Source of the DNA: Holophagales bacterium
GTDB taxonomy: Bacteria; Acidobacteriota; Holophagae; Holophagales; Holophagaceae
Direction: 5' to 3'
DNA length: 6,542 nucleotides
NCBI GenBank assembly: GCA_031256155.1
Contig: JAIRRD010000245.1
Location: 1 to 6,542, forward strand
The notes beneath the pieces were generated by a model. The model was given only the letters and a program-made list of their open reading frames with translations, was not told where the DNA came from and searched no databases. The translations under genes were made by a program, and so were the position numbers. Below, one piece after another: positions 1 through 5,652 of this stretch (positions within the stretch are counted from its first letter, which is position 1; each line of letters starts with the position of its first letter).

Positions 1-40
1 ATAGTCCATAGGCGGGCTTGACTCGCCGTAAATGGACTAT
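1..40. repeat. Inverted repeat downstream of pth, possible terminator
   Basis: The 9-base arms atagtccat (1-9) and atggactat (32-40) are perfect inverted repeats. Between them a second stem pairs 11-16 with 22-27, including one G-U wobble. The structure lies about 15 bases past the pth stop codon in the direction of pth transcription, so it could end that transcript. The bases beyond the arm lie outside the window, so a T-tract cannot be checked. Part of it resembles a segment of the rplY-pth spacer. Confidence 0.45.
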
Positions 41-54
41 GAAAGCGCAAATTG

Positions 55-678
55 CTATAATTGCCAAAAAGAACAATCATTGACACGGCTTTGCAGATCG
101 CCGATAGTTGTAGTATTCGCTAGAGCGGATATGAATTTTGAAAAAACGCTGTCCATGTTTTCTATTATGTTCCACTCATCAGGAGACCACTCGCCCAGAA
201 CCCATTCGCGCAAAGGGCGTTGAAATGGGGCTATGCCAAGCCGCAGGCGGAGAATGGTGTCATTGCCAATTTCATCAATAATGCTTTGAAGCCCATTATG
301 ACCAGCGGAGCTTCCATTTTTACTGAGACGACCAGTTCCCAAAGGCAAATCCTTGTCATCGTAAATGACCAGCATCCGCTCTGCCGGAAATCCATTCCTC
401 ACTGCTTCGGCAACCGCTTTGCCGCTCAGATTCATATAGGTGGAAGGCGCTAAGGCTATCACGGGGTGTTTCAAAGAATAAATCGTTCCGTAATAAAAAC
501 TGCGGATAACATCGGGTTTCAGGCATTGTTCATCCATCCATCTTTGAAGCATCAAACGCCCCAAATTATGCCTTGTGCATGTGTACTCACCACCAGGATT
601 GCCCAGAGGCACAAGAATCCATTGACCCAGAGACAGCGTCGGCGCGTCTTTTTTCTTTTTCCAAAAAGGGAACCACAT
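55..678 (-). CDS. pth: Peptidyl-tRNA hydrolase (Pth)
   Basis: Pth hydrolyses the ester bond of peptidyl-tRNAs released from stalled ribosomes and so recycles tRNA in the cytoplasm. At 207 residues it is slightly longer than the usual 185-200. The family motifs are present in order: LGNPG with Asn27, TRHN with the catalytic His37, YMNLSG with Asn83, the DDKDLPLG block with Asp107, and GHNG with His127 and Asn128. These match E. coli Asn10, His20, Asn68, Asp93, His113 and Asn114. Two features are odd. About 20 residues rich in Trp, Phe and Lys precede the first strand, and Pro24 stands where most homologues have Gly before LGNPG. The ATG is the only reasonable in-frame start, because a TAG lies four codons upstream, yet the AGGA lies directly against it, so the ribosome-binding site is poor. 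The gene follows rplY on the same strand, as in Desulfovibrio. Confidence 0.96.
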   Translation of the reverse strand: MWFPFWKKKKDAPTLSLGQWILVPLGNPGGEYTCTRHNLGRLMLQRWMDEQCLKPDVIRSFYYGTIYSLKHPVIALAPSTYMNLSGKAVAEAVRNGFPAERMLVIYDDKDLPLGTGRLSKNGSSAGHNGLQSIIDEIGNDTILRLRLGIAPFQRPLREWVLGEWSPDEWNIIENMDSVFSKFISALANTTTIGDLQSRVNDCSFWQL

Positions 679-700
679 TCCTGCGAGCTATAGTCGTTTT

Positions 701-731
701 ACTTGTGAAGCATAACTAATGCTCCACAAGT
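701..731. repeat. Hairpin in the rplY-pth spacer
   Basis: The arms acttgtg (701-707) and cacaagt (725-731) pair perfectly. After one mismatch the inner arms agcat (709-713) and atgct (719-723) extend the stem around a 5-base loop. No T-run follows on either strand, so this is not a normal intrinsic terminator. It lies in the presumed rplY-pth transcript, about 20 bases before the pth start, and could affect pth translation or mRNA processing. Confidence 0.5.
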
Positions 732-734
732 AGA

Positions 735-831
735 ATGCACGGATGCACCAGACTGCGCCGTAATGGAGCGAGCCACCGACAGGCGGGGAGCGCAATGGGA
801 GGCGTAGGCGACACATGCCCAGTTGTTACGG
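735..831. repeat. GC-rich intergenic repeat-like segment
   Basis: This non-coding stretch between rplY and pth contains a tandem-like word (tgcac twice at 736-748), two ggagcg words (765-770 and 786-791), and outer arms ccgtaa (758-763) and ttacgg (826-831). Its core gactgcgccgtaatggagc (751-769) resembles segments at 20-36 and 4211-4229. Its composition is more GC-rich than the flanking spacer. It looks like a dispersed intergenic repeat; no gene is seen in it. Confidence 0.35.
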
Positions 832-856
832 TTGTAAAGTACATTCACTATAAAAA

Positions 857-1465
857 TCAGCTTTTAGAAGCACCAGCTTCCGCAGTAGCTTCAGCTGCGG
901 CTTCTCCGGTTTTCTGACCGTGAACTATGCAGATAACGCTATGCGAAACACCCAGAACTTCAATGTTTTCCGGCAGTTTGACTTCATCCAGGCGAATGTT
1001 TTCAGCTATCTTCAGGTGAGAGATGTCCACATCAATGTGAGGTGGAATCAGGTTTGGCAGACATTCAATTTCAACTTCGCGCTGAACAAATTCCAGCATT
1101 CCGCCTTCCTTGATACCGACTGGTGTTCCTATAAGATGAATCGGCACACGGACACGAAGTTTATGCTTGGGGTCAACGCGCATAAAATCAACGTGAATCA
1201 AACGGCCTGTCAGCGGATTGCGTTGCAGGGACTTGATAATCACATGGCGCTTGATATCGGTACCTTCGCGCTGCAAATAGACCAAGCTGTTCATGCCAGT
1301 GGGCGAAGAGATTATGCGTGCAACAATTTTAGGGCTAATTTTAAGAGACACGGCATCCTCGCCAAGTCCATAGACCGTAGCCGGTATCAACCCCTCCTTG
1401 CGTAATTTGCGATTTGCGGACTTACCAATCTCTGTACGCAAGCCAACAGCAATAGCATCTTCCAT
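857..1465 (-). CDS. rplY: Ribosomal protein L25, CTC (TL5) form
   Basis: L25 binds 5S rRNA in the large ribosomal subunit. The 202 residues fit the long CTC/TL5 form rather than the ~95-residue E. coli form. The N-terminal L25 domain (about 1-95) includes GLIPATVYG (25-33), SLQRNPLTGRLIHVDF (79-94) and the RNA-binding beta-barrel. The C-terminal TL5 domain (about 100-183) includes VPIHLIGTPVGIKEGG and LPNLIPPHIDVDISHL. A low-complexity Ala/Glu tail (186-202) is usual for the family. The start is supported by AGGAGG at 1471-1476, 5 bases before the ATG. Desulfovibrio relatives usually have prs upstream and pth downstream. Pth is present, but the upstream neighbour here is divergent rplM. Confidence 0.97.
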   Translation of the reverse strand: MEDAIAVGLRTEIGKSANRKLRKEGLIPATVYGLGEDAVSLKISPKIVARIISSPTGMNSLVYLQREGTDIKRHVIIKSLQRNPLTGRLIHVDFMRVDPKHKLRVRVPIHLIGTPVGIKEGGMLEFVQREVEIECLPNLIPPHIDVDISHLKIAENIRLDEVKLPENIEVLGVSHSVICIVHGQKTGEAAAEATAEAGASKS

Positions 1466-1533
1466 GTTATCCTCCTACCTGACCTTATTTTTCAGGCCCT
1501 CTCGTTAGGTTATGGGCTGGTCAGCCCGATGAT

Positions 1534-1553
1534 TTCACCCAAACATGAGTGAA
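1534..1553 (-). promoter_or_regulatory. Small hairpin in the rplY leader
   Basis: On the minus strand the arms at 1547-1553 and 1534-1540 form a 7-bp stem with one G-U wobble and a 6-base loop. A 5-bp stem, gggct/agccc, lies closer to the gene (1514-1527). Both would lie in the rplY 5' leader. No convincing minus-strand promoter was found, so the transcript start is unknown and the role is uncertain. Confidence 0.25.
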
Positions 1554-1610
1554 CCAGTAATTTACCTGAAGTTGAAAATTTTTACCATATGAAAAAATAA
1601 AAAATACACC

Positions 1611-1639
1611 TTGACTTTGGATAATATCAGCGATAAACT
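1611..1639 (+). promoter_or_regulatory. Sigma70-type promoter for rplM
   Basis: The -35 box ttgact (1611-1616) matches TTGACA in five of six positions. The -10 box taaact (1634-1639) matches TATAAT in four of six. The spacer is exactly 17 bases. Upstream sequence (1575-1608) is A/T-rich, like an UP element, as expected for a ribosomal protein operon. Transcription would begin near 1646, giving a leader of about 70 bases before the rplM start. Confidence 0.7.
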
Positions 1640-1650
1640 TTTTTTCTGCA

Positions 1651-1669
1651 CTTTTGCGTTTCGCAAAAG
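1651..1669 (+). promoter_or_regulatory. Hairpin in the rplM 5' leader
   Basis: Arms cttttgcg (1651-1658) and cgcaaaag (1662-1669) form a perfect 8-bp stem closed by a ttt loop. It starts a few bases after the predicted transcript start and is not followed by a T-run. L13 leaders that respond to ribosomal protein are known in other bacteria, so this is a candidate regulatory or 5'-protecting element. That role is inferred. Confidence 0.45.
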
Positions 1670-1716
1670 CGTAATATGTCTGTAGATGGCAGATGATTGC
1701 ATATCTGGAGCAGGTC

Positions 1717-2151
1717 ATGAGTACATTTTTCCCAAAGGCTAAAGAAATTGAGCGTAAGTGGTATCTTGTGGACGCTACCGGCATTCCGGTTGGCCGCCTG
1801 AGTACTGTTATCGCTGAAGTCCTGATGGGCAAAACAAAACCATCCTGGACTCCTTTTCTTGATACCGGCGATCACGTTGTTGTCATCAATGCTGAAAAAG
1901 TCGTCCTTACAGGTAACAAACTCACACAAAAGCATTACAGACGCGTCACACCTCAGCCTGGCAGCATAAAACAAGTTCGGGCAGATAAAATGATGCAGGT
2001 TTTCCCGACCAGAGTTATTGAGCAAGCAGTAAAGTGCATGTTGCCAAAGGGTCCCTTGGGTCGCCAGTTTTACCGCAAGCTCAAGGTTTACGAAGGCCCC
2101 AATCACTCACATCATGCCCAGCAGCCAGAAACATTAAATATTCAACTGTAA
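1717..2151 (+). CDS. rplM: Ribosomal protein L13
   Basis: L13 is an early-assembly protein of the large subunit. The 144 residues match the family length of about 142-150. The family start ERKWYLVDATG lies at residues 12-22, PVGRLSTVIAEVLMGK at 24-39, GDHVVVINAEKVVLTGNK at 51-68, and the signature KCMLPKGPLGRQFYRKLKVY at 106-125, ending in the usual HAQQPE. The ATG at 1717 was preferred over an in-frame ATG at 1693 because ggag at 1707-1710 lies 6 bases upstream and the protein then begins where homologues do. The segment around residues 82-100 (SIKQVRADKMMQVFPTRV) is somewhat divergent. rpsI follows after 18 bases, the usual rplM-rpsI operon. Confidence 0.97.
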   Translation: MSTFFPKAKEIERKWYLVDATGIPVGRLSTVIAEVLMGKTKPSWTPFLDTGDHVVVINAEKVVLTGNKLTQKHYRRVTPQPGSIKQVRADKMMQVFPTRVIEQAVKCMLPKGPLGRQFYRKLKVYEGPNHSHHAQQPETLNIQL

Positions 2152-2169
2152 CACACAAGAGGCAAATGC

Positions 2170-2562
2170 ATGTCAACTCCCCAGTACTATGGAACAGGAC
2201 GCCGTAAAACAAGCGTAGCTCGTGTTTTTCTGCGCCCTGGCACCGGCAAGGTCACAGTAAACGGACGCACACTTGAAAATTATTTTCCCAATGCCGTATT
2301 GCGCATGGTAGTTCATCAGCCGTTGACCCTTTCTGAGATGACGGGCAAGTTTGATATGATAGTAACCGTACTTGGCGGCGGCCCCGCAGGTCAGGCATCC
2401 GCTATCCGCATGGGATTATCCCGTGCACTTCTCTCTTATAACGAACAACTGAAAGTCATGTTACGCCGTGCCGGTCTTCTGACACGCGACCCACGCATGA
2501 AAGAACGCAAAAAACCCGGTCAGGTCGGCGCTCGTCGCAGGTTCCAGTTCAGCAAGCGTTAA
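2170..2562 (+). CDS. rpsI: Ribosomal protein S9
   Basis: S9 is a small-subunit protein whose C-terminal tail reaches the P-site tRNA. The 130 residues are the standard length. They begin with [19 protein letters not shown] (6-24), contain the signature [19 protein letters not shown] (69-87), and end in the basic tail RRRFQFSKR. The terminal Lys-Arg that contacts the tRNA anticodon arm is intact. agagg (2158-2162) lies 7 bases before the ATG. It is co-transcribed with rplM. The stop is followed by a tandem actgttttt repeat and then a strong hairpin. Confidence 0.98.
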   Translation: MSTPQYYGTGRRKTSVARVFLRPGTGKVTVNGRTLENYFPNAVLRMVVHQPLTLSEMTGKFDMIVTVLGGGPAGQASAIRMGLSRALLSYNEQLKVMLRRAGLLTRDPRMKERKKPGQVGARRRFQFSKR

Positions 2563-2581
2563 ACTGTTTTTACTGTTTTTC

Positions 2582-2612
2582 ACGGGGGGACGAGTTCTCC
2601 CCGTTATTGTTT
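2582..2612 (+). terminator. Terminator-like hairpin after rpsI
   Basis: Arms 2582-2590 and 2596-2604 form a 9-bp GC-rich stem with one G-U wobble and the loop cgagt. It is followed by tattgttt, a weak T-tract. It lies 20 bases after the rpsI stop and probably ends or attenuates the rplM-rpsI transcript. A tandem 9-base repeat, actgttttt, occupies 2563-2580 just before it. Confidence 0.6.
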
Positions 2613-2616
2613 CACG

Positions 2617-2633
2617 GTCCCCATACCGGGGGC
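2617..2633 (+). promoter_or_regulatory. Second hairpin in the rpsI-rpsB gap
   Basis: gtcccc (2617-2622 region) pairs with gggggc (2628-2633) around the loop atacc, giving 6 bp with one wobble. Its C-run could instead pair with the G-run of the previous hairpin (2584-2589), and its G-run with the C-run at 2599-2602, so the two structures can exchange partners. Confidence 0.4.
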
Positions 2634-2637
2634 GATT

Positions 2638-2688
2638 CGGGCGGTTTCGCCGCCTTTTATCCCAAACGCGGCAGAGCCGCGACTTTTT
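2638..2688 (+). promoter_or_regulatory. Tandem terminator-like hairpins before rpsB, candidate attenuator
   Basis: Hairpin A pairs ggcgg (2640-2644) with ccgcc (2650-2654) and is followed by tttta. Hairpin B pairs cgcggc (2667-2672) with gccgcg (2676-2681) and is followed by acttttt (2682-2688). The rpsB ribosome-binding site gaggagg (2689-2695) comes directly after. The right arm of A contains gccgc (2649-2653), which can pair with gcggc (2668-2672) in the left arm of B. That alternative would break both hairpins, the logic of an antiterminator. S2 autoregulates its operon in some bacteria; applying this here is inference. Confidence 0.5.
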
Positions 2689-2700
2689 GAGGAGGCCATA

Positions 2701-3456
2701 ATGGCTGCAATTCAAATGAAAGAACTGCTGGAGGCTGGTGTTCACTTTGGTCATCAGACAAAGCGATGGAACCCCAAGATGAAGCCTTACATCTTCGGCG
2801 CCAGAAACAGCATTTACATCATAGACCTGCAAAAGCCCCTGCGTCTTTGGAATCACGCAGCAAATTTCATCACAAAAGCCGCTTCCGAAGGCAAGACTTT
2901 CATGTTTGTCGGCACCAAACCACAAGCCCAGGAGTTAATAGCCGAGCAAGCTCAGCGTTGCGGCGCACATTATGTCAACAACCGTTGGCTTGGCGGAATG
3001 CTGACCAACTTTGCCACAATTAAAAAGAGCCTGGACAAATTAAAAGAAATCGAAGCCGCACTAGCAGATCCAGCCCGCACATCCCAGCTCGCCAAAAAAG
3101 AAATCCTATCCCTGAACCGCGCCAAGTCAAAGTTAGAGGCATCTTTCATTGGCATCCGCGAAATGCGTCAGATTCCAGACATCCTCTTTGTCATTGACCC
3201 AAACCATGAAGACATCGCCGTATCAGAAGCTCACAAACTTGGAATCAAGATTGTAGCCATTGTTGACACCAACTGCGACCCAGACAAAATCAATTACGTA
3301 ATACCTGGCAACGATGACGCCATCAGATCCATCCTGCTATTCTCAGAGCGCATTGCCGATTCCATACTGGAAGGCCGCCAATCCTTCACGGATAAAAAAG
3401 AAAGCGATGAAATGAAAGCCATGATGGCTGAAAAAATAAATGAAGACGACAACTAA
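2701..3456 (+). CDS. rpsB: Ribosomal protein S2
   Basis: S2 binds the 16S rRNA head-body junction and helps recruit S1. The 251 residues fit the family (about 230-260). Visible motifs are the N-terminal signature [14 protein letters not shown] (14-27), FVGTKPQAQ (69-77), [11 protein letters not shown] (93-103), the coiled-coil region (about 105-145) and the second signature [19 protein letters not shown] (159-177), continuing to KIVAIVDTN. An acidic tail ends the protein. gaggagg lies 5 bases before the ATG, a very strong site. tsf follows after 20 bases, the conserved rpsB-tsf pair. The 138-bp upstream gap has no evident promoter but several hairpins. Confidence 0.98.
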   Translation: MAAIQMKELLEAGVHFGHQTKRWNPKMKPYIFGARNSIYIIDLQKPLRLWNHAANFITKAASEGKTFMFVGTKPQAQELIAEQAQRCGAHYVNNRWLGGMLTNFATIKKSLDKLKEIEAALADPARTSQLAKKEILSLNRAKSKLEASFIGIREMRQIPDILFVIDPNHEDIAVSEAHKLGIKIVAIVDTNCDPDKINYVIPGNDDAIRSILLFSERIADSILEGRQSFTDKKESDEMKAMMAEKINEDDN

Positions 3457-3476
3457 ATATACAAAGGAGATTTAAA

Positions 3477-4133
3477 ATGGCATTCACCGCATTGGACGTA
3501 AAAGCACTTCGTGACAAAACCGGTCTTGGAATGTCCGATTGCAAAAAAGCCTTGGAAGAAAATGACGGCGACATAGAAAAAGCCGTTGACTGGCTCCGCA
3601 AAAAGGGATTAGCGGCCAGCGCCAAAAAAGCGGGGCGTATTGCCGCAGAGGGCATTGTTGAAGCGTACATTCACCCCGGCGGTCGCGTCGGCGTATTGAT
3701 AGAACTAAACTGCGAGACAGATTTCGTAGCCAAAACCGACGCTTTCAAGCGATTAGTTCGGGAAATCGCCATGCACTGCGCCGCTCACGATCCTCAGCCA
3801 GTTTTTGTGAGCCGCGATGAGGTCACGCAGGAATTCATAGAAAAAGAGAAAGAAATTGCCCGCGCTCAGGCTGAAGCCACAGGCAAACCAGCAAACATTG
3901 TCGAAAAAATCGTTGAAGGCAAGTTGAACTCCATTTACAAAGACAACTGCCTGCTTGAGCAGCAATTTGTCATGAACCCCGACCTGACCATTGAGCAGTA
4001 CATCTCTCAAAGGACAGCAGAAATTGGCGAAAAACTAGCCGTACGCCGTTTTGTAAAATGGGTCATGGGCGAGGGCTTGGAAAAGCGCAAAGACGACTTT
4101 GCCGCAGAAGTTGCAGCAGAAATGGGCAAGTAG
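3477..4133 (+). CDS. tsf: Elongation factor Ts, short form
   Basis: EF-Ts exchanges GDP for GTP on EF-Tu. The 218 residues are the short form, with one main core subdomain, compared with 283 in E. coli. The N-terminal UBA-like domain (about 4-42) includes TGLGMSDCKKALEENDGDIEK. The core carries ELNCETDFVA (76-85), whose TDFV motif contacts the Mg-binding region of EF-Tu. A coiled-coil-like stretch and GKPANIVEKIVEGKL follow, and the C-terminal segment ends EVAAEMGK. aaaggag lies 7 bases before the ATG. The TAG stop codon (4131-4133) lies inside the terminal inverted repeat of the element that follows, so the natural C-terminus may have been altered. pyrH and frr, the usual next genes, are absent. 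Confidence 0.97.
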   Translation: MAFTALDVKALRDKTGLGMSDCKKALEENDGDIEKAVDWLRKKGLAASAKKAGRIAAEGIVEAYIHPGGRVGVLIELNCETDFVAKTDAFKRLVREIAMHCAAHDPQPVFVSRDEVTQEFIEKEKEIARAQAEATGKPANIVEKIVEGKLNSIYKDNCLLEQQFVMNPDLTIEQYISQRTAEIGEKLAVRRFVKWVMGEGLEKRKDDFAAEVAAEMGK

Positions 4134-4290
4134 ATAAGCAACAGAGCCACTCACAAAATCTAACGGAGCCACTTGCAAAACCTCTGGTTTTGCAAGTCCA
4201 CGGAGTGGTAGGCTGCGCCCGACTGGAGCAGACGGAACGCAGGGTTTTGCAATTACCTCTAACGGTTTCGCAAGTGGCTCTGCTTATCTA
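4131..4290. repeat. MITE-like hairpin element between tsf and the chemoreceptor gene
   Basis: The ends tagataagc (4131-4139) and gcttatcta (4282-4290) are a perfect 9-bp inverted repeat. After a 3-base bulge, agagccact (4143-4151) and agtggctct (4273-4281) extend it by 9 bp. The triplet aag flanks both ends (4128-4130 and 4291-4293), like a short target duplication. Inside, the 10-base word ttgcaaaacc or a close variant occurs about five times in both orientations. The element could be a small non-autonomous transposon, a dispersed hairpin repeat, or a bidirectional terminator for the convergent tsf and chemoreceptor genes. No protein is encoded. Confidence 0.5.
4171..4197. terminator. Perfect 12-bp hairpin inside the element
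   Basis: acttgcaaaacc (4171-4182) pairs perfectly with ggttttgcaagt (4186-4197) around the 3-base loop tct. It lies 38 bases after the tsf stop codon and could end transcription from the left, or from the chemoreceptor gene on the right. No clean T-tract follows on either strand apart from the T-runs within the arms. Smaller stems lie next to it: ccac/gtgg (4198-4208) and ctgcg/cgcag (4213-4242). Confidence 0.5.
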
Positions 4291-4301
4291 AAGACGCAAC
4301 A

Positions 4302-5384
4302 TTATTTTTCTGTGTTTGCTTGTTTTTCCACAGCGGCCAATCTTTCCATCACATTGAGGCTAGCAGCTTCCATATTTTTGAGCATCTCGGCGCAGTTCTC
4401 AATGTCGTGGGCAAAGAAGTAGCTTAGGGCTTCACGGCCAAATTTATGAACATCTGCGTGAGGTGGTTCAATTGATGCATATCCTGGCAAATGCGAGAAT
4501 TTCTTTTTACCCTCGCCTTCGTAGTACCATTTGCCTAAGCGACAACCAGTGTGTGAAGCAAAATCATTAATTGTTTTGCTGGATACCCCAAAGAGAACCT
4601 TATAAACTTCAAATTTAAAAACCAGATGATCCACTTTTAATAATTCAAAAAAGTTTTTCCGTGTAACGTCCCCAATGGCAAGTCCACTGTCCACGGCAAT
4701 TTGACTAAGCTGAGCATAATCTTCAGCTATCTTTAAAATTAACTTCTTACATTCTATAGTAGAAGCATCCACTAGTTTGATGCTTGATAATGATGCGTTG
4801 GACATACTGACAATTGTTTGGACAATTTCAGAAATTTCTTCTGTAGCCTTACTGGTGCGTTCTGAAAGTTTTCTGACTTCATCCGCCACAACAGCAAAAC
4901 CTTTGCCAGCTGCGCCGGATTTAGCCGCTTCAATGGCAGCGTTCAAAGCCAATAGATTTGTTTGATTTGCTATTTCTGTAACAATCGTAACAAAGCCGTT
5001 GATTTTTACCGTATTTTTATCAAGATCAGTGATAGTTGTTTTAGTGCTATCAACAACTTCCAATAATCTGGTTAAATTTGCATTCATTTCATCAATTTCT
5101 TTTGCTTCCTTCGCATCTTCATCTGACATTTCCTTGTGCAGGTTAGCCTCTTCCGCCACAAGTATAAGGTTTAAATCGGCAAAAGCTTTCTGAATCTGCA
5201 GCATGCCGATCCCAAAAGCTTCAAAATTCTTTACGATTCCCTGAAAATTATCTCTGTCCTCAATAGCCTTGGTCTTCTCAATGCGCTCTTTTTGTAATTC
5301 TTCCTCCAATTCTTGCACACGATGCTTTAATTTTGGCAACTCGTTTTGATCAAGAACAAAATTCTTGGTTTTTTTTCCAAACAT
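4302..5384 (-). CDS. Soluble methyl-accepting chemotaxis protein with CZB domain
   Basis: This chemoreceptor would signal to CheA/CheW and the flagellar motor. It has 360 residues and no signal peptide or membrane segment, so it should be cytoplasmic. A charged coiled coil occupies about 14-45, followed by a [18 protein letters not shown] segment typical of this receptor class. The MCP hairpin tip (137-176) includes [18 protein letters not shown] and [14 protein letters not shown]. The C-terminal CZB zinc-binding domain (about 245-345) includes His253, the [11 protein letters not shown] motif with Cys281, and His309 and His313 in [10 protein letters not shown]. In Helicobacter TlpD and E. coli DgcZ, CZB domains bind zinc through such His/Cys residues and sense zinc or oxidants. 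Sensing here is inferred. ggag at 5392-5395 lies 7 bases before the ATG. No C-terminal CheR-docking pentapeptide is seen. No other chemotaxis gene lies in the window. Confidence 0.94.
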   Translation of the reverse strand: MFGKKTKNFVLDQNELPKLKHRVQELEEELQKERIEKTKAIEDRDNFQGIVKNFEAFGIGMLQIQKAFADLNLILVAEEANLHKEMSDEDAKEAKEIDEMNANLTRLLEVVDSTKTTITDLDKNTVKINGFVTIVTEIANQTNLLALNAAIEAAKSGAAGKGFAVVADEVRKLSERTSKATEEISEIVQTIVSMSNASLSSIKLVDASTIECKKLILKIAEDYAQLSQIAVDSGLAIGDVTRKNFFELLKVDHLVFKFEVYKVLFGVSSKTINDFASHTGCRLGKWYYEGEGKKKFSHLPGYASIEPPHADVHKFGREALSYFFAHDIENCAEMLKNMEAASLNVMERLAAVEKQANTEK

Positions 5385-5533
5385 AGTAAAACTCCACGTT
5401 TATGAATTTTCGAGACTATCCATTTTGAATACAAAATTGGACAATCATTACCATTGTAAAAAACAGCTTAGACTATTTCTTAAACTTTTGCAACTTTTTT
5501 TACTGCTACGCTGTATTGCTTTGGACTTTTGCT
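5385..5533 (-). promoter_or_regulatory. Spacer and leader upstream of the chemoreceptor gene
   Basis: This AT-rich spacer lies between tRNA-Arg and the chemoreceptor gene. It holds two palindromes: acaat (5441-5445) with attgt (5453-5457), spaced by 7 bases like an operator, and attttg (5422-5427) with caaaat (5432-5437) around a 4-base loop. No convincing sigma70, sigma28 or sigma54 promoter was found, and no clear terminator follows the tRNA. No gene is seen. Confidence 0.3.
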
Positions 5534-5610
5534 TGGTGTGCCCAGCAGGACTCGAACCTGCGACCTACGGCTTAGAAGGCCGTCGCTCTATCCGGCTGAG
5601 CTATGGGCAC
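5534..5610 (-). tRNA. tRNA-Arg (anticodon UCU)
   Basis: The 77-base cloverleaf is complete. The acceptor stem pairs GTGCCCA with TGGGCAC. The D-arm has GCTC/GAGC, the anticodon stem ACGGC/GCCGT encloses the loop CTTCTAA with anticodon TCT, the variable loop is AGGTC, and the T-arm GCAGG/CCTGC encloses TTCGAGT. The discriminator is A and the CCA end is encoded. It reads the AGA codon and, by wobble, AGG. It lies 42 bases downstream of marC on the same strand and upstream of the chemoreceptor gene. Confidence 0.98.
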
Positions 5611-5652
5611 CAGAAAGCATGGTATATCAGTTTAACGCATTTTACCATCATA

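Noticed and set aside
920..1405. A 161-codon open frame on the plus strand inside rplY
   Set aside because: It is fully antisense to a clear L25 gene, lacks a good ribosome-binding site and shows no protein family features.
1693..1716. Upstream in-frame ATG as the rplM start
   Set aside because: It would add eight residues not typical of L13 and has no Shine-Dalgarno sequence, while the ATG at 1717 has one at the right distance.
1627..2106. Long minus-strand open frame over rplM
   Set aside because: It is antisense to the conserved L13 gene and its product looks like a reverse-frame translation with no motifs.
2461..2925. Minus-strand open frame spanning the rpsI-rpsB gap
   Set aside because: It overlaps the ends of two certain ribosomal protein genes and the hairpin cluster, with no recognisable domain.
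4131..4290. CRISPR array in the repeat-rich tsf downstream region
   Set aside because: The repeats are about 10 bases, in both orientations and irregularly spaced, unlike CRISPR repeats and spacers.
4058..4291. Small plus-strand open frame over the end of tsf and the repeat element
   Set aside because: It overlaps tsf out of frame and the rest is repeat sequence; no start signal or domain.
5460..5500. Possible sigma28 promoter for the chemoreceptor gene (an aaaagttt box on the minus strand)
   Set aside because: The -35-like box matches, but the sequence 11 bases downstream matches GCCGATAA at only two of eight positions.
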